In this document: positions 1-4,483 of the stretch, piece after piece | How positions within the stretch are numbered: position 1 is the stretch's first letter | Layout of the letters: every line of letters begins with the position of its first letter | Source of the DNA: Gammaproteobacteria bacterium | Lineage (GTDB): Bacteria; Pseudomonadota; Gammaproteobacteria; QOAV01 | NCBI GenBank assembly: GCA_027067235.1 | Contig: JALXFQ010000290.1 | Coordinates: 1-5,147, forward strand | Length of the DNA stretch: 5,147 nt | Direction of reading: 5' to 3' | Program-made: the position numbers and the translations under genes | The notes under the pieces: model-generated | What the model saw: only the letters and a program-made list of their open reading frames with translations | What the model was told of the DNA's origin: nothing | Databases searched by the model: none

Positions 1-218
1 CCAGGTTTATGGTGATTTCGTTCACCTCCGACTGGCGCTTTTCACCGCAGCGATCACGCGAGATCATCAAGGCGTTGCACGACAACGACCTGGACGTGAG
101 TTATGCCGAAATCCAGTCCACCCAGGGGCACGATGCCTTTCTGATAAAAAACCAGCAATATACCGATGTGTTCCGGGCCTACATGAATCGCGTCGCCAGC
201 GAAACGGAGGGAGCATGA
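1..218 (+). CDS. metX: Homoserine O-acyltransferase (MetX), C-terminal fragment
   Basis: This is the 3' end of an alpha/beta-hydrolase-fold homoserine O-acyltransferase, a cytoplasmic enzyme that activates homoserine with an acetyl or succinyl group in methionine synthesis. The gene starts before the window; the first complete codon is at base 3 and about 71 residues are visible, whereas the family is about 380 residues long. Two triad segments of the family can be read: the aspartate in FTSDWRF (codon 30-32) and the histidine in QGHDAFL (codon 129-131). The stop codon overlaps the metW start as ATGA, which implies translational coupling. Acetyl versus succinyl specificity cannot be decided, because the residues that set it lie outside the window; many gammaproteobacterial MetX proteins are known to be succinyltransferases. 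The family call is firm. Confidence 0.93.
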   Translation, partial: RFMVISFTSDWRFSPQRSREIIKALHDNDLDVSYAEIQSTQGHDAFLIKNQQYTDVFRAYMNRVASETEGA

Positions 219-835
219 ACGATCAGAACCTGCGGCCGGATTTCAGGATTATCGCGGACTGGATCGAGCCGGGCAGCCGCGTGCTCGACCTGGGTTGCGG
301 CGACGGCTCCCTGCTGGCGCTGCTGGCGCGGGAAAAACAGGCCTCCGGCTATGGGCTGGAAATCGCTGACAAGCACATCGCCACCTGCATCGATCGCGGC
401 GTCAACGTGGTGCAATCCGATCTGGACAGGGGACTGGCTGAATTTGACGAGGAATCTTTCGACTATGTCATTCTGTCCATGACCCTGCAGGCCATCACGC
501 GCCCGGATCTGCTGCTGGACGAAATGCTGCGTGTGGGCCGTGAAGGCATCGTTACCTTTCCCAATTTTGCCCACTGGAGCCACCGCCACCAGATGGGCAT
601 CAAGGGCACCATGCCGGTCTCCCGCACCCTGCCCCATCGCTGGTACAGCACGCCCAATATACATTTATGCACACTCAGGGATTTCGACAATCTGTGTGTG
701 GAAAAAAACATTCAGGTACTGGAAAAACGCGCACTGAACCACCAGCATGAAACCAGCTTCGGCGCTCGTCTGTGGCCCAATCTGATGGGCGAAATCGGCA
801 TGTACCGGTTTCAGCGTGGGCCGGGTGCGGCTTGA
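215..835 (+). CDS. metW: Methionine biosynthesis protein MetW (class I methyltransferase fold)
   Basis: This is a 206-residue protein, the usual MetW length, with a Rossmann-type SAM-binding fold. Motif I, VLDLGCGDG, is at residues 23-31; the acidic residue that usually holds the SAM ribose is in YGLEI (46-50); and FDYVILSMTLQ (82-92) matches the motif IV strand. MetW is found next to metX and is thought to be needed for, or to stimulate, MetX activity in methionine synthesis. No methyl acceptor is firmly established for the family. The start at 215 is supported by the ATGA overlap with the metX stop and by GGAGG at 207-211, although the spacing is short. The stop codon lies inside the -35 element of the promoter proposed for the next gene, so metW ends the metXW unit. 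Function is assigned from family and context. Confidence 0.94.
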   Translation: MNDQNLRPDFRIIADWIEPGSRVLDLGCGDGSLLALLAREKQASGYGLEIADKHIATCIDRGVNVVQSDLDRGLAEFDEESFDYVILSMTLQAITRPDLLLDEMLRVGREGIVTFPNFAHWSHRHQMGIKGTMPVSRTLPHRWYSTPNIHLCTLRDFDNLCVEKNIQVLEKRALNHQHETSFGARLWPNLMGEIGMYRFQRGPGAA

Positions 836-861
836 CAAGCCAGCCTTTGCCCCGATATACA
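832..861 (+). promoter_or_regulatory. Predicted sigma70-type promoter for ypfJ
   Basis: A perfect -35 hexamer TTGACA (832-837) is followed after 18 bp by TATACA (856-861). The predicted transcription start near 868 leaves a leader of about 26 nt before the ATG at 894. The -35 overlaps the metW stop codon TGA (833-835). It also sits inside a 6-bp-arm dyad, GGCTTG-A-CAAGCC (829-841). The -10 is only moderate (four of six consensus bases). Confidence 0.55.
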
Positions 862-893
862 GCTACCATAACAAACAGCAACGGAACGACACA

Positions 894-1847
894 ATGCGCT
901 GGAAAACCTCTCGCCGCAGTAAAAACGTAGAAGATCGCAGGGGACGCCGCGGCGGTGGCGGCTTTCGCTTCCCCTTCCCCATGGGCGGAGGACGCGGCAG
1001 CGGTCTGGGCATCGGTGGCGGCACGCTGCTGTTGCTGGCGCTCGGCTTTGTCCTGCTGGGCGGCGATCCCCTGTCGTTGCTGCGCATGTTTACTGGCGGT
1101 GGACCGGTGGTTATCGGGCCATCGGCTCCGCATACCCGCCAGATACCGCAACCCGTTCCGCGATCAACGCCTGCCGGCGGTGCGCCAGGCAGCAAAGCCG
1201 GCGATGAACAGGCTGAATTCGTGTCTGCCGTGCTGGCCAGCACCGAGGATGTGTGGAGTTCCATATTCAAGAAATATGGCGCCGTTTACACACCGCCCAA
1301 GCTGGTGATGTTTACCGGTTATGTGCAGTCCGCCTGCGGCATGACCTCCGCTGCCGCCGGTCCGTTCTACTGCCCCGGCGACCACAAGGTCTATATCGAC
1401 CTGAGTTTTTACCGGCAGTTGCAGGCCATGGGCGGTTCCGGCGATTTTGCCCGCGCCTATGTGCTGGGCCACGAAGTGGGTCATCATATCCAGAACCTGG
1501 CAGGCACTTCCGACAAAGTGCGGCGCAAGCAGATGATGGCCAGCAAAGCTACCGCCAACGCTCTCTCGGTACTCATGGAGCTGCAGGCGGATTGCTACGC
1601 CGGCATCTGGGCGCACTATGCCAACCAGCAGCAAAAGATGCTGGAGCCGGGCGATATCGAGGAAGGCCTGCGCGCCGCCAAATCCATCGGCGATGACGCC
1701 ATCATGCGCAATGCCGGCGCGCGGGTACGCCCCGACGCCTTTACCCATGGCTCATCGAAACAGCGCATGGAATGGCTGAAGCGGGGCCTGGCCACGGGCG
1801 CGCTGGAAAGCTGCGATACCTTCACCAAGGCCGGCGTGAAACTGTAG
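894..1847 (+). CDS. ypfJ: YpfJ-family neutral zinc metallopeptidase, membrane-anchored
   Basis: This 317-residue protein belongs to the YpfJ-type putative zinc metallopeptidases; substrate and physiological role are not established. The N-terminus MRWKTSRRSKNVEDRR is typical of the family and fixes the start at 894. The reading frame is open upstream to a GTG at 816, but that lies inside metW and before the promoter. A weak ribosome site, CGGAA (882-886), lies eight bases before the ATG. Residues 20-43 are glycine-rich. One hydrophobic segment at about residues 38-57 should form a membrane anchor, with the positively charged N-terminus inside and the catalytic part outside the cytoplasmic membrane. 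The zinc motif HEVGH is at 193-197, with E194 as probable general base. The ELQAD segment (229-233) probably gives the third ligand. Cysteines 148, 160, 234 and 307 could form disulfides in the periplasm. The gene lies 28 bp before tetR and may be cotranscribed with it. Confidence 0.9.
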   Translation: MRWKTSRRSKNVEDRRGRRGGGGFRFPFPMGGGRGSGLGIGGGTLLLLALGFVLLGGDPLSLLRMFTGGGPVVIGPSAPHTRQIPQPVPRSTPAGGAPGSKAGDEQAEFVSAVLASTEDVWSSIFKKYGAVYTPPKLVMFTGYVQSACGMTSAAAGPFYCPGDHKVYIDLSFYRQLQAMGGSGDFARAYVLGHEVGHHIQNLAGTSDKVRRKQMMASKATANALSVLMELQADCYAGIWAHYANQQQKMLEPGDIEEGLRAAKSIGDDAIMRNAGARVRPDAFTHGSSKQRMEWLKRGLATGALESCDTFTKAGVKL

Positions 1848-1848
1848 T

Positions 1849-1873
1849 GCGGAGCCCGGGCAAAGGAATCCGC
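1849..1873 (+). promoter_or_regulatory. Small hairpin presenting the tetR Shine-Dalgarno in its loop
   Basis: GCGGA (1849-1853) is complementary to TCCGC (1869-1873), giving a 5-bp stem with a 15-nt loop. The loop contains AAGGA (1863-1867), the tetR Shine-Dalgarno, eight bases before the ATG at 1876. The loop also holds the self-complementary GCCCGGGC (1854-1861). No separate tetR promoter is evident in this 28-bp gap, so tetR is probably read from upstream. A stem this short could arise by chance. Confidence 0.3.
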
Positions 1874-1875
1874 TG

Positions 1876-2526
1876 ATGCCTTATCTGACGCAAGCCTGCC
1901 CGGATCCCGAACCCCTGGACTGCCGCATTCTGACCGCGGCGCTGGATCTGTTCGTCGAGCAGGGCTATCACAATGTCTCGGTACACGAAATCCAGAGCCG
2001 GGCCGATGTCAGCATCGGCTCCATCTACAAGCATTTCGGCGGCAAGGAAGGCATCGCCGACGCCCTGTACACGCATATACTCGGTGAACTGGACCAGTTG
2101 GTGGACGGCATCATGGAACAGCACGCCGCCGCCATCGAGCGATGCGAGGCCATTGTCGCCGCGCTGTTCCGGCATACCGAAACCCATCGCAACATCATTG
2201 CCTACATTTTCCATACCAAACATGCCGACTTCCTGCCGCAACAGGCCCATATCTGCGAGTCCTCCCCGTTTCTCAAGATGCGCGCCATCGTCGAACAGGG
2301 AATACAGCAGGGGGAACTGCGCCAGACCGATCCCTGGGTGGCCACAGCCTGTATTTTCGGCGGCATGGCCAGGCTGATTCAGCTGCGGCTGGATGGCTCC
2401 ATCGGCACACCGTTGCCGCACTATCTGGAAGACGTGCTGCAGGCCCTGTGGAACGGCATGATTGCCGACAAAAACCAGGACATTCTGCCCAGCGCCGGGG
2501 CAAAAATAAGCAAACTGCGATCCTGA
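1876..2526 (+). CDS. TetR/AcrR-family transcriptional regulator, probable repressor of gfa
   Basis: This is a 216-residue protein with the TetR layout: an N-terminal DNA-binding domain at residues 14-60 and a helical ligand/dimer domain at about 65-205. The helix-turn-helix is clear: HEIQSRADVS (37-46) leads into the recognition helix, with the family signature GSIYKHFGGKEGI (48-60). AAGGA (1863-1867) supports the start. The gene lies just upstream of gfa in the same direction, and the gfa promoter spacer contains a 14-bp dyad of the kind TetR dimers bind. The inference is that it represses the formaldehyde genes. The ligand is unknown; formaldehyde, its glutathione adduct or another aldehyde are candidates. 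The protein has five cysteines (8, 16, 90, 127, 159) and a proline right after the initiator methionine. The family call is firm; the target and ligand are inferred from position. Confidence 0.93.
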   Translation: MPYLTQACPDPEPLDCRILTAALDLFVEQGYHNVSVHEIQSRADVSIGSIYKHFGGKEGIADALYTHILGELDQLVDGIMEQHAAAIERCEAIVAALFRHTETHRNIIAYIFHTKHADFLPQQAHICESSPFLKMRAIVEQGIQQGELRQTDPWVATACIFGGMARLIQLRLDGSIGTPLPHYLEDVLQALWNGMIADKNQDILPSAGAKISKLRS

Positions 2527-2551
2527 TGCCTGCGTAATAAAACATGGGCTG

Positions 2552-2561
2552 ACAGGCCTGT
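2552..2561. repeat. 10-bp perfect palindrome downstream of tetR
   Basis: ACAGGCCTGT is fully self-complementary and lies 25 bp after the tetR stop. It has no loop and no following T-run, so it is not a typical intrinsic terminator. It could be a protein-binding site or a chance palindrome. Confidence 0.25.
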
Positions 2562-2587
2562 GGAACTTCAGATCAGCGGCGCGCTTC

Positions 2588-2616
2588 TTGACAGAAATGA
2601 ACATTCATTCTATTGT
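2588..2616 (+). promoter_or_regulatory. Strong sigma70-type promoter of gfa (and probably frmA-fghA)
   Basis: TTGACA (2588-2593) matches the -35 consensus exactly. TATTGT (2611-2616) follows at the optimal 17-bp spacing and matches four of six -10 bases. Transcription should start near 2622-2624, giving a leader of about 44 nt before the gfa ATG. The spacer is almost filled by a dyad (see next entry), which suggests repression by steric exclusion of RNA polymerase. No other good promoter is visible between here and frmA. Confidence 0.72.
2596..2609. promoter_or_regulatory. Putative TetR-family operator in the gfa promoter spacer
   Basis: AATGAA-CA-TTCATT is an inverted repeat with perfect 6-bp arms and a 2-bp centre. 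It lies entirely between the -35 and -10 hexamers. Its size, its AT-rich arms and its position 70 bp after a tetR-type gene fit known TetR-family operators. Binding here would block RNA polymerase. I saw no second copy before tetR itself, so autoregulation is not evident. Confidence 0.6.
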
Positions 2617-2628
2617 GTCACCCTGACA
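2616..2628. promoter_or_regulatory. Second dyad over the predicted gfa transcription start
   Basis: TGTCA-CCC-TGACA is a perfect 5-bp-arm inverted repeat directly after the -10 hexamer. It could be a second operator, or a weak hairpin at the 5' end of the transcript. TGACAGAAA occurs both at 2589-2597 (overlapping the -35) and at 2624-2632 (overlapping the right arm), a 9-bp direct repeat with a 35-bp period. Confidence 0.35.
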
Positions 2629-2653
2629 GAAACCCACTAATCATAAGAGGAAG

Positions 2654-2661
2654 TAAGGAGG
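2654..2661 (+). promoter_or_regulatory. Near-perfect Shine-Dalgarno that fixes the gfa start
   Basis: TAAGGAGG complements the 16S rRNA 3' end over eight bases and lies five bases before the ATG at 2667. This rules out the in-frame TTG at 2613, which falls inside the -10 region, and predicts high translation of gfa once transcribed. Confidence 0.85.
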
Positions 2662-2666
2662 ACAAC

Positions 2667-3224
2667 ATGGGTCACGCTATCCACCCTTTGCTGAATCAGG
2701 GCATTACCGCCACTTCGGATGATTTTGCCGGCGGTACGCTGGTCTGCCGCTGCGATGCCAACCCCGTCGAGGTAGCGGTTGGCAGCCAGGTCGCCCACAA
2801 TCACGCCTGTGGTTGCACCAAATGCTGGAAACCCGACGGCGCGCTGTTTTCGCTGGTCGCCGTCGTGCCCCGGGACACCGTAAACGTCACCCGCAATGCC
2901 GACAAGCTGGAAGTCATCGACGAATCCGCCGTCATCAAGCGCCACGCCTGCAAGGAATGCGGCACCCACATGTACGGGCGTATCGAGGATGAGAACCATC
3001 CATTCTACGGACTCGACTTCATCCACCCCGAGCTGTTCCGGGAGAACGGCTGGGCCGCGCCGGAATTTGCCGCATTTGTGTCGTCGATCATCGAATCGGG
3101 TACGCCGCCAGAGGAAATGAGCGCCATACGTCAGGAACTGCGCGACATGGGGCTGGAGCCTTATGACTGTCTGTCGCCAACGCTGATGGACGCCATCGCG
3201 GCGCATACGGCGCAAGCTGCGTAA
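2667..3224 (+). CDS. gfa: Glutathione-dependent formaldehyde-activating protein (S-(hydroxymethyl)glutathione synthase)
   Basis: This is a 185-residue cytoplasmic zinc protein of the Gfa/CENP-V fold. It was described as speeding the addition of formaldehyde to glutathione; later work has questioned catalysis and favoured glutathione binding or delivery. All seven family cysteines are visible: C27 and C29 (CRC), C48, C50 and C53 (CGCTKC), and C95 and C98 (CKEC). In the Paracoccus protein the first and last pairs hold a structural zinc and the middle three a labile, glutathione-displaced zinc; the same spacing is kept here. The C-terminal part (GLDFIHPELF, then APEFAAFVSS) also fits full-length Gfa rather than a generic CENP-V protein. 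The start follows an excellent ribosome site. The gene lies between tetR and frmA, as expected for the first step of the pathway. Confidence 0.93.
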   Translation: MGHAIHPLLNQGITATSDDFAGGTLVCRCDANPVEVAVGSQVAHNHACGCTKCWKPDGALFSLVAVVPRDTVNVTRNADKLEVIDESAVIKRHACKECGTHMYGRIEDENHPFYGLDFIHPELFRENGWAAPEFAAFVSSIIESGTPPEEMSAIRQELRDMGLEPYDCLSPTLMDAIAAHTAQAA

Positions 3225-3247
3225 CCATTCAACACCGGGAGAGGTTG

Positions 3248-3280
3248 ATGCAGCAAGGGCCGCAGGGTCATTGCACTTGA
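3248..3280 (+). CDS. Possible 10-codon leader peptide upstream of frmA
   Basis: A short ORF encodes MQQGPQGHCT and stops at TGA 3278-3280. It is preceded by GGGAGAGG (3237-3244), a strong Shine-Dalgarno at workable spacing, which has no other start codon to serve. It begins 23 bases after the gfa stop and ends 11 bases before the GC-rich hairpin at 3292. The order short ORF, hairpin, structural gene resembles a leader-peptide arrangement. No comparable known leader is recognised, and an ORF this short can occur by chance. A 5-bp dyad, GGTCA/TGACC (3266-3270, 3278-3282), spans its end. Confidence 0.3.
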   Translation: MQQGPQGHCT

Positions 3281-3291
3281 CCACGGATGGC

Positions 3292-3322
3292 GTTGCCGCA
3301 GCCAGGGACAGGCTGCGGCAGC
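3292..3322 (+). other. GC-rich RNA hairpin between gfa and frmA
   Basis: TGCCGCAGCC (3294-3303) and GGCTGCGGCA (3311-3320) are perfect inverted repeats around the 7-nt loop AGGGACA. A U-G and a G-C pair extend the stem to 12 bp. No T-run follows, so it is not a normal intrinsic terminator. It could lower read-through, protect the 3' end of processed gfa mRNA, or form part of a regulatory leader for frmA. Bases 3305-3310 of the loop are complementary to 3341-3346, so a pseudoknot is possible. Confidence 0.7.
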
Positions 3323-3371
3323 TTGCATGATCATCAATGCTGTCCCGGTATAACAATCGGAGTATGAAAAA

Positions 3372-4481
3372 ATGAAAACCAAAGCGGCTGTCGCCTTCGA
3401 AGCCGGTAAACCACTGGAAATCGTAGAACTGGATCTGGAAGGGCCGAAATCCGGCGAGGTGCTGGTGGAGATCAGGGCCACCGGCGTCTGCCATACCGAT
3501 GCCTTCACCCTGTCGGGCGATGACCCTGAAGGCATGTTCCCGGTGGTGCTGGGCCATGAGGGCGCCGGCATCGTGCAGGAAGTGGGCGCCGGCGTGACCT
3601 CGGTAAAACCAGGCGATCATGTGATCCCGCTCTATACCCCGGAATGCCGCGAGTGCGAATACTGCCTCAACCCGAAAACCAATCTGTGCCAGTCGATCCG
3701 CTCCACCCAGGGTCAGGGCCTGATGCCCGATGGCACCAGCCGCTTTTCGCTGGATGGCAAGCCGGTATTGCATTACATGGGCTGCTCGACTTTTTCCAAC
3801 TACACGGTGTTGCCGGAAATTTCCGTGGCCAAGGTACGCGAGGACGCGCCTTTCGACAAGATCTGTTACATCGGCTGCGGTGTTACCACCGGCGTCGGCG
3901 CGGTGGCTTTCGACGCCAGGGTGGAGCCCGGCTCCAATGTCGTGGTTTTCGGCCTTGGCGGCATCGGCCTCAATGTCATACAGGGCGCGAAAATGGTCGG
4001 CGCGGACATGATCGTCGGCGTGGATCTGAATCCGGCGCGCAAGGATATCGCCGAGAAATTCGGCATGACCGATTTCGTCAACCCGCAAGACGTTGACGGC
4101 GATCTGGCGGAATACCTGGTGGAACTGACCGGTGGCGGCGCCGATTACAGCTTCGAATGCATCGGCAACGTGGATGTCATGCGCACGGCGCTGGAATGCT
4201 GCCACAAGGGCTGGGGCGAAAGTGTCATCATCGGCGTGGCCGGCGCCGGGCAGGAAATACGCACCCGCCCGTTTCAGCTGGTCACCGGCCGCGTATGGCG
4301 CGGCACGGCTTTCGGCGGCGCGCGCGGACGCACCGATGTGCCCAGAATTGTCGAGTGGTATATGAACGGCAAGATCAACATCGACGATTTGATCACCCAC
4401 AAACTGCCGCTGGAAGACATCAACAAGGCATTCGATCTGATGCACGCTGGCGAATCCATCCGCACTGTCATCGAGTATTGA
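3372..4481 (+). CDS. frmA: S-(hydroxymethyl)glutathione dehydrogenase / class III alcohol dehydrogenase
   Basis: This 369-residue, full-length zinc-dependent class III alcohol dehydrogenase oxidises S-hydroxymethylglutathione to S-formylglutathione with NAD+. The family also reduces S-nitrosoglutathione. Visible residues are the catalytic zinc ligands C40 (GVCHTDA), H62 with E63 (GHEGAG) and C169 (GCG); structural zinc cysteines C92, C95, C98 and C106; the Rossmann motif GLGGIG (194-199); and D218, which favours NAD over NADP. The class III signature is strong: R110 in SIRSTQGQG corresponds to the glutathione-adduct-binding arginine of the human enzyme, and FECIGNV and RPFQLVTGR are conserved. 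GGAG (3359-3362) lies nine bases before the ATG. The gene follows gfa by 147 bp and precedes fghA by 2 bp. I see no good promoter of its own, so it is probably read from the gfa promoter. Confidence 0.97.
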   Translation: MKTKAAVAFEAGKPLEIVELDLEGPKSGEVLVEIRATGVCHTDAFTLSGDDPEGMFPVVLGHEGAGIVQEVGAGVTSVKPGDHVIPLYTPECRECEYCLNPKTNLCQSIRSTQGQGLMPDGTSRFSLDGKPVLHYMGCSTFSNYTVLPEISVAKVREDAPFDKICYIGCGVTTGVGAVAFDARVEPGSNVVVFGLGGIGLNVIQGAKMVGADMIVGVDLNPARKDIAEKFGMTDFVNPQDVDGDLAEYLVELTGGGADYSFECIGNVDVMRTALECCHKGWGESVIIGVAGAGQEIRTRPFQLVTGRVWRGTAFGGARGRTDVPRIVEWYMNGKINIDDLITHKLPLEDINKAFDLMHAGESIRTVIEY

Positions 4482-4483
4482 GC

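Noticed and set aside
816..893. In-frame GTG extension of ypfJ from 816
   Set aside because: It would overlap metW and precede the predicted promoter and transcription start. The family N-terminus begins with MRW at 894.
955..1020. Glycine-rich stretch of ypfJ as a possible repeat element
   Set aside because: The codons vary and there is no regular nucleotide repeat unit. A Gly/Arg-rich N-terminal linker is plausible in this protein family.
2613..2666. In-frame TTG extension of gfa from 2613
   Set aside because: The codon lies inside the -10 hexamer and lacks a Shine-Dalgarno, while the ATG at 2667 has a near-perfect one and the start expected for the family.
3327..3334. 8-bp palindrome ATGATCAT before frmA
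   Set aside because: It is short, has no extension beyond the perfect core and no link to a promoter element, so chance is the likeliest explanation.
3292..3345. Intrinsic terminator after gfa
   Set aside because: The stem is strong but no T-run follows, and the downstream genes complete the same pathway without an obvious promoter of their own.
3349..3354. TATAAC as a -10 element for a separate frmA promoter
   Set aside because: There is no acceptable -35 at 16-18 bp spacing (CATGAT at 17), and a start near 3361 would remove most of the frmA Shine-Dalgarno.
2637..4445. 602-codon open frame on the minus strand covering gfa and frmA
   Set aside because: It is the antisense shadow of two well-identified genes in GC-rich DNA. 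It spans the intergenic gap, has no recognisable domain, and has low-complexity Ala/His/Arg-rich composition typical of antisense frames.
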